Positions 1 through 6,938 of a DNA stretch of 8,663 bases are shown piece by piece. Source of the DNA: Christensenella sp. UBA5394 (GTDB taxonomy: Bacteria > Bacillota > Clostridia > Christensenellales > CAG-138); assembly GCA_002409725.1 (NCBI GenBank), contig DHOI01000067.1:2261-10923 (forward strand), written 5' to 3'. The notes beneath the pieces are model-generated. The model did not search any database. It was given only the letters and a program-made list of their open reading frames with translations, and was not told the origin of the DNA. The position numbers and the translations under genes are program-made. Each line of letters starts with the position of its first letter. Position 1 is the first letter of the stretch.

Positions 1-524
1 TTGTAGTTCATCAGGTCGTGGAACATGGTGCCATTCTTCATGTTATGCCCATAGAGGATGATATGCTTCTGCTGGGTCGGGTCCGCGTTGCGGAAATCCA
101 TGAAGATGGCCCCATAGGCGCTTTTGCGCTTTTCTACATCACGGCCTAGGTAATAATCATTATCCGCGGCGCGTACGACGGGGTAGTCGATGACGGTGCC
201 GCCGATGGTGATCCAGCCGATCACGTCGCTGTTGAGGGCCTTGACTTCTTCGTAGGATTCGTGCATGGGCAGCACGTCGTCCGGCCCTGCGATGCCGTTG
301 AGCTCATCCGGGCCGTAGGCGTCCGCATCGCCGGTGGGCGAGGGCGTGGCTGTAGCGGAGGGCGAGGACGGCGGGGCGCTGGGCGTGGGGCTGGGCAGGC
401 CGGAAGGCTCGGGCGTGGGGATGGATACGGGCTCTGCCGGTGCGGAGCAGGCAGAACACAAAAGCATGGCCGCGAGGGTCAACGCCAAAATACGGGCTTT
501 GGAAAGGGCTATGGTACGCTTCAA
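1..524 (-). CDS. Class B-type sortase, N-terminal part (cut by window edge)
   Basis: Probable membrane-attached cysteine transpeptidase that would anchor surface proteins or assemble pilins. Only residues 1-174 are visible. Residues 1-26 are a basic start plus hydrophobic stretch ending CSAC, either an uncleaved anchor or an imperfect lipobox (Cys at -3). Residues 31-65 are a Pro/Ser/Thr-rich spacer. From about residue 92 the sortase fold begins: VIGWITIGGTVIDYPVV (101-117), DNDYYL (121-126), GAIFMDFRN (138-146) and YGHNM (158-162), whose H160 fits the catalytic His of SrtB. The catalytic Cys and Arg would lie beyond position 1. I chose the TTG at 524-522 because GGAGG lies five bases before it and it supplies the basic N-terminus; the first ATG downstream would remove most of the signal. 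The gene diverges from mreB. The sortase family call is firm; the class B assignment and substrate are less certain. Confidence 0.88.
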   Translation of the reverse strand, partial: MKRTIALSKARILALTLAAMLLCSACSAPAEPVSIPTPEPSGLPSPTPSAPPSSPSATATPSPTGDADAYGPDELNGIAGPDDVLPMHESYEEVKALNSDVIGWITIGGTVIDYPVVRAADNDYYLGRDVEKRKSAYGAIFMDFRNADPTQQKHIILYGHNMKNGTMFHDLMNY

Positions 525-559
525 GGCAGCCTCCTGGGGCAAATTTAAATCCACTATGT

Positions 560-589
560 ATTATAATCCATCCGGAGGCGGAAAGGCAA
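560..589 (-). promoter_or_regulatory. Predicted sigma-A promoter for the sortase gene
   Basis: On the minus strand TTGCCT (589-584), an 18-base spacer and a perfect TATAAT (565-560) form a sigma-A-type promoter. Transcription would start near 553, giving a leader of about 28 bases that contains the GGAGG of the sortase gene. Prediction by eye only. Confidence 0.55.
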
Positions 590-670
590 GGCACGGGAAA
601 ACATGTCATAACTTTATATGATATTTTACAGTTTGTTTTATACTTTGCCCGAAATTTCGACACATGGCTC

Positions 671-699
671 TTGTGGTGGGCATGGTAAAATGATAGAAT
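671..699 (+). promoter_or_regulatory. Predicted extended -10 promoter for mreB
   Basis: TTGTGG (671-676), a 17-base spacer and TAGAAT (694-699), preceded by TG at 691-692 in the extended -10 position. The start would be near 706, giving a leader of about 77 bases before the mreB ATG. Prediction by eye only. Confidence 0.6.
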
Positions 700-703
700 A
701 ACT

Positions 704-724
704 TGATATGTCATGTATATATCA
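704..724 (+). repeat. Inverted repeat at the predicted mreB transcription start
   Basis: Arms TGATATGT (704-711) and ATATATCA (717-724) can pair over 8 bp with one G-U pair and a 5-base loop. The repeat begins at the predicted +1 of mreB, so it could be a 5'-end mRNA hairpin or an operator. It is AT-rich, and chance occurrence is possible. Confidence 0.4.
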
Positions 725-749
725 TCAAAGGCAATAAGTAAGATGGAAG

Positions 750-763
750 GGCCCCACGGGGCC
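750..763 (+). promoter_or_regulatory. GC-rich hairpin just upstream of the mreB ribosome binding site
   Basis: GGCCC (750-754) pairs with GGGCC (759-763) around a 4-base loop. It ends three bases before the GGAGG (767-771) used by mreB and has no U-tract, so it is not an ordinary terminator. Its position suggests an effect on ribosome access or mRNA stability; that role is inferred. Confidence 0.4.
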
Positions 764-782
764 GTTGGAGGTTTGGCAACAT

Positions 783-1826
783 ATGGGTTTGTTTGAGTTC
801 AACGACGTAGGCATAGACCTGGGCACCGCCAGCGTATTGGTTTACGTGCGGGGCAAGGGCATCGTGCTGCGGGAACCTTCGGTGGTGGCCGTGGAAAAGA
901 TTACGGGCAAGATCCTGGCCATCGGCGAGGAGGCGCGGCGCATGCTGGGCCGTACGCCAGGCAATATCGTGGCCCTGCGCCCCCTGCGAGACGGCGTGAT
1001 CTCCAATTACGATATCACCGAGCGCTTGCTCAATCACTTCCTGCGCAAGGTGGTGGGCCGGCGCATCTTCTTCAAGCCCCGGGTGGTGGTCTGCGTGCCC
1101 AGCGGGGTAACGGAGGTGGAAAAGCGCTCCGTGATCGACGCCACCGAAGAGGCGGGCGCGCGCCATACGTATTTGATCGAAGAACCCATTGCCGCGGCTG
1201 TGGGCGCGGGCATCGATATCGCGGCGCCCCGGGGCAACATGATTTTGGATATCGGCGGCGGCACCAGCGATGTGGCTATCCTCTCCTTGGGCGGGGCCGT
1301 GCTTTCGGATTCCATCAAGGTGGCTGGCGATAAATTCGACGACGCCATCGTGCGCTATATGCGCAAAAAGCATAACCTGCTGATCGGTGAGCGCACGGCG
1401 GAAGAAATGAAAATTCGCATCGGCTCGGCCTACCCCCGCAAGGAACAGCTTTTTATCGACGTCAAGGGCCGCAACCTGATCTCCGGCCTGCCCCAGGCGC
1501 TGGTGGTCGGCTCCAATGAAATGATCGACGCCATCGAGGAGCCCCTGCAAAGCATCCTCGAAAGCGTGCGCAACCTGTTCGAGCGTACACCCCCGGAGCT
1601 GGCCAGCGATATCACAGAAAACGGCATCTGCCTCACCGGCGGCGGCGCGCTGCTCTACGGTATGGATAAATTCCTGGCCGAGCATACCAAGGTGCCCTGC
1701 TACATCGCCGAGGATCCCATCTCCTGCGTGGCCATCGGCACGGGCAAGGTGCTTGAGAACATCGATAAATTCTCCAGCGGCGCCATCTACGACTATAAAC
1801 GGGGCGAATATTTCGACCTGCTGTAA
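783..1826 (+). CDS. mreB: Rod shape-determining actin homologue MreB/Mbl
   Basis: Bacterial actin that polymerises on the inner face of the membrane and guides the elongation peptidoglycan synthases. The product is 347 residues, normal for MreB/Mbl. Visible motifs are the phosphate-1 loop GIDLGTAS (10-17), EPSVVAVE near 34, GRTPGNIVALRPLRDGVIS near 57, phosphate-2 DIGGGTSD (156-163), GERTAEE near 202, and the adenosine motif TGGGALLYGMDKFLAE from 285. The run ERTPPEL and the ending CVAIGTG are typical of Mbl-like members. I chose the ATG at 783, 11 bases after GGAGG (767-771), because the in-frame TTG at 765 overlaps that site and has none of its own; the product then begins MGLFEF, as in relatives. 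It stands alone: no mreC or mreD follows, only a terminator. MreB versus Mbl cannot be settled here. Confidence 0.95.
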   Translation: MGLFEFNDVGIDLGTASVLVYVRGKGIVLREPSVVAVEKITGKILAIGEEARRMLGRTPGNIVALRPLRDGVISNYDITERLLNHFLRKVVGRRIFFKPRVVVCVPSGVTEVEKRSVIDATEEAGARHTYLIEEPIAAAVGAGIDIAAPRGNMILDIGGGTSDVAILSLGGAVLSDSIKVAGDKFDDAIVRYMRKKHNLLIGERTAEEMKIRIGSAYPRKEQLFIDVKGRNLISGLPQALVVGSNEMIDAIEEPLQSILESVRNLFERTPPELASDITENGICLTGGGALLYGMDKFLAEHTKVPCYIAEDPISCVAIGTGKVLENIDKFSSGAIYDYKRGEYFDLL

Positions 1827-1860
1827 GGCTGGGAACGCGCGACCGCCATGCAAACATCCA

Positions 1861-1897
1861 GCCCCGAAGATCGAGCGATTTCCGGGGCGTCCTTTTA
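1861..1897 (+). terminator. Intrinsic terminator after mreB
   Basis: GCCCCG (1861-1866) pairs with CGGGGC (1883-1888), with further imperfect pairing inside, followed by the T-rich stretch CCTTTTAT. It lies about 35 bases after the mreB stop and before the proC promoter, so it separates the two units. Confidence 0.7.
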
Positions 1898-1911
1898 TCT
1901 TGCGGCCGCAA

Positions 1912-1940
1912 TAGACAAGCGCAAACGATCTTGTTATACT
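1912..1940 (+). promoter_or_regulatory. Strong predicted promoter for the proline operon
   Basis: TAGACA (1912-1917), a 17-base spacer and TATACT (1935-1940), with TG at 1932-1933 in the extended -10 position. The start would be near 1947, leaving a leader of about 37 bases. That is too short for a T-box or other large riboswitch, so control by proline would more likely be at the enzyme or through a repressor. Confidence 0.7.
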
Positions 1941-1983
1941 GAATAAAATCAATTCGATCAATACCATCCGGGAGGGCATGGAT

Positions 1984-2787
1984 ATGGCACGATATGGATT
2001 CATCGGCTGCGGCAACATGGGCGGGGCCATCGCCCGCGCGCTCTGCCAAAAGGCGGAGCCCGGCGAGGTGCTCCTATGCAACCGCACCCCGCAAAAGGCG
2101 GAGGCGTTGGCCAAAGAGCTGGGCTGCCGGGCGGGGGATAACGAGCGGGCCGCCAAGGCGTGCACCTATCTTTTTCTCGCAGTGAAGCCGCATATGATGG
2201 AAGGTATGCTGCAGCCTCTGCGCCCCATTTTGGCAGCGCGGCAAGACCGCTTTGTGCTGGTGAGCATGGCTGCGGGCATTTCCATGGCCCGTTTGCGCGA
2301 GATGGCGGGGGGGGATTACCCCGTTGTGCGCATCATGCCCAACACCGCAGCCCTGGTAGGCGAGAGCATGACGCTGCTTTGCTGTGCAGGGGTAGAACGG
2401 GGCGAAATCGATAGCCTGCTCGAAGCCCTATCCGCCTCAGGTCGCTTCGACGAGGTGGAAGAAGGCCTTTTAGACGCGGGCGGCTGCGTGAGCGGCTGCG
2501 GCCCGGCCTTTGCCTATGTTTATTTAGAAGCCCTGGCCGATGGGGCTGTGGCCTGCGGCGTGCCGCGCCCAAAAGCCCGGCAGTATGCGGCGCAGGCGCT
2601 TTTGGGCGCGGCTAAAATGGCCCTGGAAAGCGGCGAGCATACGGCGGCGCTCAAGGATGGGGTTTGCAGCCCGGGCGGCTCCACCATCGAGGGAGTGCAG
2701 GCCTTGGAAGAAGGGGGCCTAAGGGCGGCGGCCATGCGCGCCGTGCGCGCGGCATACGACAAGACCCTGCTTTTGGGCAGAAAGTGA
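1984..2787 (+). CDS. proC: Pyrroline-5-carboxylate reductase
   Basis: Catalyses the last step of proline synthesis, NAD(P)H-dependent reduction of 1-pyrroline-5-carboxylate to L-proline, in the cytoplasm. The product is 267 residues, the usual family length. The N-terminal Rossmann nucleotide-binding motif GFIGCGNMGGAIARAL is at residues 5-20, CNRTP follows strand two, and LAVKPHMM sits near residue 60. The C-terminal helical dimerisation and substrate domain carries the family signature CSPGGSTIEGVQALE with PGGST at 230-234. There are two candidate ATGs six bases apart. I prefer 1984 because GGAGG (1971-1975) is eight bases before it but only two bases before the ATG at 1978. First gene of the operon; proB follows after an 11-base gap. 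Confidence 0.96.
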   Translation: MARYGFIGCGNMGGAIARALCQKAEPGEVLLCNRTPQKAEALAKELGCRAGDNERAAKACTYLFLAVKPHMMEGMLQPLRPILAARQDRFVLVSMAAGISMARLREMAGGDYPVVRIMPNTAALVGESMTLLCCAGVERGEIDSLLEALSASGRFDEVEEGLLDAGGCVSGCGPAFAYVYLEALADGAVACGVPRPKARQYAAQALLGAAKMALESGEHTAALKDGVCSPGGSTIEGVQALEEGGLRAAAMRAVRAAYDKTLLLGRK

Positions 2788-2798
2788 GGGAGGGGACC

Positions 2799-3575
2799 AT
2801 GCGCATCGTCATCAAGGTCGGCACCTCCACCCTGGCCTATGGCACGGGGCGGATGAACATACGGCACGTGGAGCAGCTGGTAAAGGTGCTCAGCGATTTG
2901 AAGAACGCGGGGCATCAGGTGATATTGGTCAGCTCCGGGGCCATCGGCATGGGCGTAGGCAAGCTAAAGCTGGCCAAACGGCCCGAGGATGTGCCCACCA
3001 AGCAGGCGGCCGCGGCCGTAGGCCAATGCGAGCTGATGTATACCTACGACAAGCTCTTTTGCGAATATAATCATACCGTAGCCCAGATCCTGCTCGGCGC
3101 CGAGGATGTGCAGGACGAGGTGCGGCGGAATCATGTGGAGAATACCCTTTTCCGCCTGCTGGAGCTGGACGCGCTGCCCATCGTCAACGAGAACGACACC
3201 GTGGCCACGGAAGAGCTGGGCATTGGCGATAACGACACCCTGGCCGCCATCGTAGCCGTAACGGCACGGGCGGATCTGCTGGTGCTGCTCACGGATATCG
3301 ACGGACTCTATACCTGTGATCCACATACAGATCCGGGCGCATGCCGCATCCCCCGGGTGGAGGCGATCACGCCGGAGATATTGGCCCTGGGCGGCAGTGC
3401 AGGGAGCGGGCTGGGCACGGGGGGAATGGCCACCAAGCTGGCGGCCGCGCAGCGCGCCACTGCGGCCGGGGTGGATATGGTGATTGCCAACGGCCAGGAT
3501 CCGGCTGTTCTATACGATATTATCGAAGGCAAGGGCGTGGGCACCTTATTTGCAGGAAGGAGAGACGAGGCATGA
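2799..3575 (+). CDS. proB: Glutamate 5-kinase, short form without PUA domain
   Basis: Phosphorylates the gamma-carboxyl of glutamate with ATP, the first and normally proline-inhibited step of proline synthesis. The 258 residues form one amino-acid-kinase domain: IKVGTSTL (5-12) binds phosphate, SSGAIGMG (45-52) is the glycine loop, NENDTV (130-135) lies in the glutamate site, [10 protein letters not shown] follows near 164, and [10 protein letters not shown] (205-214) completes the nucleotide site. The protein ends soon after the kinase domain. The E. coli enzyme is about 367 residues because of a C-terminal PUA domain, absent here; short kinases are known in other Bacillota. GGAGG (2789-2793) is five bases before the ATG. 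The stop overlaps the proA start as ATGA, so the two pathway enzymes are translationally coupled. Confidence 0.96.
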   Translation: MRIVIKVGTSTLAYGTGRMNIRHVEQLVKVLSDLKNAGHQVILVSSGAIGMGVGKLKLAKRPEDVPTKQAAAAVGQCELMYTYDKLFCEYNHTVAQILLGAEDVQDEVRRNHVENTLFRLLELDALPIVNENDTVATEELGIGDNDTLAAIVAVTARADLLVLLTDIDGLYTCDPHTDPGACRIPRVEAITPEILALGGSAGSGLGTGGMATKLAAAQRATAAGVDMVIANGQDPAVLYDIIEGKGVGTLFAGRRDEA

Positions 3576-4828
3576 GGACGCGGGATATCCTGCTATCCGC
3601 CGCCAAGGCCAAAGGGCCGATGGCCGCCGCCTCCGAGGAGCAAAAGAACGAGGCCCTTTTTGCCATGGCAAAGGTGCTGATAGAACATACGGACAGCATC
3701 CTTGCTGCCAACGCGCAGGATTTGGAGGCGGCCAAGGGGCATATCGGAAACGTGATGCTGGATAGGCTGGCTTTGAGCAAAGGCCGCATCCGGGCCATGG
3801 CCGAAGGGATTACCCAGGTTATGCACCTGCCCGATCCTGTGGGCCGGGTGTTGGAGCGGGTGGAGCGGCCGGGCGGGCTTATCATCGAAAAGACCAGCGT
3901 AGCCATGGGCGTGATCGCCATCATCTACGAAAGCAGGCCCAATGTAACGGCGGATGCGGCGGCCCTTTGCATAAAAAGCGGCAACGCTTGCGTTCTGCGG
4001 GGCGGCAAGGAGGCTTACGCCAGCAACAAGGCCATTACGGACGCTTTGCGCGAAGGCTTGGGCAAGGCAGGGCTGCCGGCCAAGGCCGTGGGATTGGTGG
4101 AGGATACCACCCGTGCTTCTTCGCTGGAGCTGATGCAGGCCAAGGGCCTGGTCGACCTGCTGATCCCCCGGGGCGGTGCAGGGCTAATCCGCGCCTGCGT
4201 GGAGCAGGCCACCGTGCCCTGCATCGAGACCGGCACCGGCATTTGCCACGTGTACGTGGATGCGGCCGCCGATTTGGATATGGCCCTTAACATCATCTAC
4301 AACGCCAAGACCAGCCGCCCTTCCGTGTGCAACGCGGCGGAGGTGTGTTTGGTGCACGAGGCCATAGCCGCAGCTTTCCTGCCTAGGCTGCAAGAGCGGC
4401 TCGTAAAAGAGCGGAGCAGCCGGGGCGAAGTGCCGGTGGAGCTGCGCCTTTGCGAAAAAGCCGCCGCCCTTATCCCGGGCACGCCGGCCGGGGCTGCGGA
4501 TTTTGACACCGAGTTTTTGGATTATATCCTGGCTGTGAAGGTGGTGGGGAGCGCCGGGGAAGCCTTGGCGCACATTGCCGCCCACTCCACGGGCCACAGC
4601 GATGCCATTGTCACCGAAGATGCAGCAGCAGCCGAGCACTTTTTGCGCGCTGTGGACAGCGCAGCCGTGTATGTAAACGCCTCCACCCGCTTTACGGACG
4701 GGGGTGAATTCGGCCTGGGCTGCGAGATGGGCATCTCCACGCAAAAGCTGCACGCCAGGGGCCCCATGGGCCTAAGGGAGCTTTGCACGTACAAATATAT
4801 CATCCGCGGCTGCGGGCAGATCCGTTGA
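3572..4828 (+). CDS. proA: Glutamate-5-semialdehyde dehydrogenase (gamma-glutamyl phosphate reductase)
   Basis: Reduces gamma-glutamyl phosphate, the unstable product of ProB, to glutamate-5-semialdehyde with NADPH. The product is 418 residues, typical of the family. Landmarks are [36 protein letters not shown] near residues 112-147, [11 protein letters not shown] near 198, the catalytic stretch SVCNAAE with the nucleophile C253, and [11 protein letters not shown] followed by [34 protein letters not shown] near the C-terminus. The ATG at 3572 overlaps the proB stop by four bases, and AGGAAGGAG (3554-3562) gives its ribosome binding site. Coupled translation fits channelling of the labile acyl phosphate from ProB to ProA. 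The stop in turn overlaps a TTG start of the next gene. Confidence 0.97.
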   Translation: MRTRDILLSAAKAKGPMAAASEEQKNEALFAMAKVLIEHTDSILAANAQDLEAAKGHIGNVMLDRLALSKGRIRAMAEGITQVMHLPDPVGRVLERVERPGGLIIEKTSVAMGVIAIIYESRPNVTADAAALCIKSGNACVLRGGKEAYASNKAITDALREGLGKAGLPAKAVGLVEDTTRASSLELMQAKGLVDLLIPRGGAGLIRACVEQATVPCIETGTGICHVYVDAAADLDMALNIIYNAKTSRPSVCNAAEVCLVHEAIAAAFLPRLQERLVKERSSRGEVPVELRLCEKAAALIPGTPAGAADFDTEFLDYILAVKVVGSAGEALAHIAAHSTGHSDAIVTEDAAAAEHFLRAVDSAAVYVNASTRFTDGGEFGLGCEMGISTQKLHARGPMGLRELCTYKYIIRGCGQIR

Positions 4829-5070
4829 GGACGGAAGCGGTCATCATCCTGGATCTGCACGGCAAGAACGTTTACCAGGCCCGCGTGGCCCTGGAGGCGA
4901 CGCTACGCCGGCGCGGCGGCGCATACCGGCTGCGGGTGATCCACGGCTATGGCCACAATACCAGCCTCAAGGATATGATCTGGGCCGAATACGCCGGCCA
5001 TCCGGCAGTCCTGCGCCTGGAAGCCGGCGATAACCCGGGCCAGACCGACCTGGTGCTTAGGGAGCTGTGA
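4825..5070 (+). CDS. Small stand-alone Smr-domain protein
   Basis: An 81-residue protein that is almost entirely one Smr (small MutS-related) domain, the module found at the C-terminus of MutS2 and in stand-alone proteins that bind or cleave nucleic acid. Motif 1, LDLHG, is at residues 9-13; the helix [15 protein letters not shown] follows; motif 2, [15 protein letters not shown], is at 38-52 with the expected HGxG core; AGHPAV (57-62) precedes the last strand. The start is uncertain. I prefer the TTG at 4825, whose TTGA overlaps the proA stop, although no good ribosome binding site precedes it, implying coupling to proA. The TTG at 4783 would add 14 residues inside proA with GGGAG only two bases away. 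It is the last gene before a strong terminator. No link to proline synthesis is known to me. Confidence 0.82.
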   Translation: MRTEAVIILDLHGKNVYQARVALEATLRRRGGAYRLRVIHGYGHNTSLKDMIWAEYAGHPAVLRLEAGDNPGQTDLVLREL

Positions 5071-5075
5071 AAAAT

Positions 5076-5113
5076 AAGCCTTTTGCCTTAAATCGGCAGA
5101 GGGCTTTTCTCTT
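5076..5113 (+). terminator. Intrinsic terminator of the proline operon
   Basis: Arms 5076-5087 and 5095-5106 pair over 12 bp (two G-U pairs) around a 7-base loop, followed by TTTCTCTT. It begins five bases after the Smr gene stop. Its T-tract runs into the -35 box of the next promoter. Confidence 0.88.
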
Positions 5114-5141
5114 GGCAAGTGGCGTATAAATAGACTATAAT
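5112..5141 (+). promoter_or_regulatory. Predicted sigma-A promoter for the L,D-transpeptidase operon
   Basis: TTGGCA (5112-5117), an 18-base spacer and a perfect TATAAT (5136-5141). The start near 5148 leaves a leader of about 33 bases containing GGAGGAG (5171-5177) before the ATG at 5181. Confidence 0.7.
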
Positions 5142-5180
5142 AAAAAAGAATAAACTCATTTTGTCGAATCGGAGGAGTCC

Positions 5181-6242
5181 ATGCCCAAACGGCTGATCCG
5201 GCGCGCCGCTGCGCTTATTCTGGCCCTGTGCGCCCTCGCGCCCTCCCTGGCCTTTGCCCGGGATGAATTGAAGAACACCGATCCTGAGAAATATTACATC
5301 GAACTGGATACGGGGAATCAGGTCGTCACCGTTTATCAAAAGGACGACGCAGGGGACTATACCCGCATCGTGCGGCGGATGGTCTGCACCTCGGGCAAAA
5401 CCGAGCCCCGGGGTAGCGAGCCCGCCTCGCCCACGCCCAGCGGCAAGTGGAAAATCGGCGCACGGGAGCGCTTTGGCAAGTTTGCGGCCTTTGGCGGCGA
5501 GTATGCCCGCTATTGGACGCAGATCGTAGGCGGCGTGTACTTCCACTCCATCATGTTCGCCAGGCGCGAGATCACGGCGCTCAAAAAAGGCCCATTCTCT
5601 ACTCTGGGCAACACGGGCTCCCACGGCTGCGTGCGCCTCTATGTGGAGGACGCCAAGTGGCTCTATTACCATGCCTGCCCTGGCACCACGGTGAATGTCG
5701 TGACCAAGGCCATCAAAAACGGGCTGACCGCCTCCCTTAAAACGGATATGAAATTTGCCGATTACGACGCCTTCCAGCAAAACATCTTCGATAACAAACC
5801 CCTGCCCTACCGCGAGGCTTGGATTGCTGTGAACAACATCCAGATGCGCACGGGTAACGGCACCAACGATAAGCTGATCCGCAAGCTGAAAAAGGATACT
5901 AAGGTGCGGGTGCTTCAGGAGGGGGATCCGTGGGTGAAGATCGACCTCGACGGCCGCGAGGGCTATGTGAAGCGCTGCTACATCACCTATGAAGAGGGCG
6001 TGATGCAATCCAGACCGGATGGCAATTACGTTTCCGGCACGGTCTACCTCTACGAGGAGCCGAGCACCAAAGCCAAGCGTCTCTACAAGGTGGCCAGGGA
6101 CAGCACCATCACCGTGGTGGCTGAGCTTAGCGGCGGCTGGACGCTGGTGGATTATTGGGGTACGCTGGGATATGTCCAGAGCCGCCTCATTAAAACAGGC
6201 TGGGCTACCATCTATGAAACCAAGGAGGGGCAGGCGGCATGA
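5181..6242 (+). CDS. Exported L,D-transpeptidase (YkuD) with two C-terminal SH3-like modules
   Basis: Cysteine transpeptidase of the YkuD family, expected to make 3-3 peptidoglycan crosslinks or attach proteins to stem peptides outside the membrane. The 353-residue precursor has a signal peptide (basic 3-8, hydrophobic 9-23, likely cut after LAFA at 26). The catalytic domain spans about 37-176: TPSGKW (85-90), FHSIMF with H122, and the signature GSHGCVRL (146-152 and on) with H148 and nucleophile C150. Two SH3-like repeats follow at about 213-270 and 285-338, each ending in a GYVKR or GYVQS turn. Such modules usually bind the cell wall; here they are C-terminal to the enzyme. GGAGGAG lies just before the ATG. 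The stop overlaps the next gene as ATGA, so the two products are probably made together. The family call is firm; the physiological reaction is inferred. Confidence 0.94.
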   Translation: MPKRLIRRAAALILALCALAPSLAFARDELKNTDPEKYYIELDTGNQVVTVYQKDDAGDYTRIVRRMVCTSGKTEPRGSEPASPTPSGKWKIGARERFGKFAAFGGEYARYWTQIVGGVYFHSIMFARREITALKKGPFSTLGNTGSHGCVRLYVEDAKWLYYHACPGTTVNVVTKAIKNGLTASLKTDMKFADYDAFQQNIFDNKPLPYREAWIAVNNIQMRTGNGTNDKLIRKLKKDTKVRVLQEGDPWVKIDLDGREGYVKRCYITYEEGVMQSRPDGNYVSGTVYLYEEPSTKAKRLYKVARDSTITVVAELSGGWTLVDYWGTLGYVQSRLIKTGWATIYETKEGQAA

Positions 6243-6904
6243 AAAAAATCATCCTCAGCGCCCTGATCCTCATTTTGATCCTGCTGACGCTGATCTGCAT
6301 CGTGGGCTTCCGCCAGGAGATCATGGCCGGAGAGCCCCTCGCCTTCCTACGCGCCCCCGGTGAAACGGCCGTAACGGCGGAATCTTCCGCAACGCCGCTT
6401 CCTACTGCTGCGCCTAGCCCCACGCCTACGCCGCCTCCCATTGAGGAGGATCCGGCGCAAAATGCGCAGCTGGCCTGGGAGGCCCTCTTTTCCTACCCCT
6501 CGCACGAGGCTCCCGTGCGGGTGCTGGCCCTCTTTACCAAGGCGGGCAGCCCCGGGGATACGCTCTACAGACAGATGCTGGCGCAAGGCAAGCTGATGAA
6601 AAAGGGCGTATACTATGCCGATGGGGATGGAGAGACCAAGGCTTGGGCTGACGAGGCCCTCGCAGCCGTGCCCGTGGGCCTGCTGGACAGTATTTACGCT
6701 GAAACCCCTGCCCTGGCCCTGGCCGCCTATGAAGCCTTGCGGGAGGCGGATCGCAACGATTGCGTAGAGGTGATCTGCGCGGGCATTACGGAGGAGGTGA
6801 CCGCCGCCATGCGGGAGGACCATTTCTCCATGGGTGCGGCTGCCGGCGTATATGAAAACGAACTGCGTGTGGTCTACGCGGAGGAATTTATGGCAAAAGA
6901 ATAG
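6239..6904 (+). CDS. Membrane-anchored extracytoplasmic protein, unknown function, resembling part of a periplasmic-binding-protein fold
   Basis: I do not recognise a named family for this 221-residue protein. Residues 2-24 form one strongly hydrophobic segment after two lysines, a signal anchor with no lipobox at a usable place. Residues 45-70 are a Thr/Pro/Ala spacer. The soluble part (about 73-221) alternates strands and helices: VRVLALFTKAGSPGDTLYRQML (93-114), YYADGDGETKAWADEAL (125-141), then LDSIYAETPALALAAYEALREA (149-170), CVEVICAGITEEVTAAMREDHFSMGAA (175-201). The last stretch reads like the late part of a LacI/sugar-binding type I fold, where a 'nd-AlgAl-AL' helix is followed by 'vvG-D'. 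At about 145 residues the domain is half the usual size. ATGA overlap and GGAGG (6224-6228) tie it to the L,D-transpeptidase, suggesting an envelope role. The fold link is an impression by eye. Confidence 0.85.
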   Translation: MKKIILSALILILILLTLICIVGFRQEIMAGEPLAFLRAPGETAVTAESSATPLPTAAPSPTPTPPPIEEDPAQNAQLAWEALFSYPSHEAPVRVLALFTKAGSPGDTLYRQMLAQGKLMKKGVYYADGDGETKAWADEALAAVPVGLLDSIYAETPALALAAYEALREADRNDCVEVICAGITEEVTAAMREDHFSMGAAAGVYENELRVVYAEEFMAKE

Positions 6905-6938
6905 CAGGCCTTGGCGCCTGCCCCAATAAGAGGGTATT

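Noticed and set aside
334..714. Small overlapping frames on both strands in the sortase start and divergent promoter region
   Set aside because: They run across the sortase coding sequence and predicted promoters and have no domain or credible ribosome binding site.
1941..1983. Possible T-box or other riboswitch ahead of the proline operon
   Set aside because: The leader predicted from the promoter is only about 37 bases and shows no T-box motif or terminator.
711..2165. A 484-codon open frame on the minus strand covering mreB and the start of proC
   Set aside because: It is antisense to the clear mreB and proC genes and crosses a terminator and a promoter. The translation has no recognisable motif and looks like a product of GC-rich codon bias.
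3341..3571. An N-terminal extension of proA reading into proB
   Set aside because: The extension has no similarity to the family; the ATG at 3572 with its upstream AGGAAGGAG gives the normal length and the ATGA overlap.
5088..6008. A 306-codon minus-strand open frame opposite the L,D-transpeptidase gene
   Set aside because: The plus strand has a complete enzyme with signal peptide, catalytic motif and ribosome binding site; the antisense frame has none of these.
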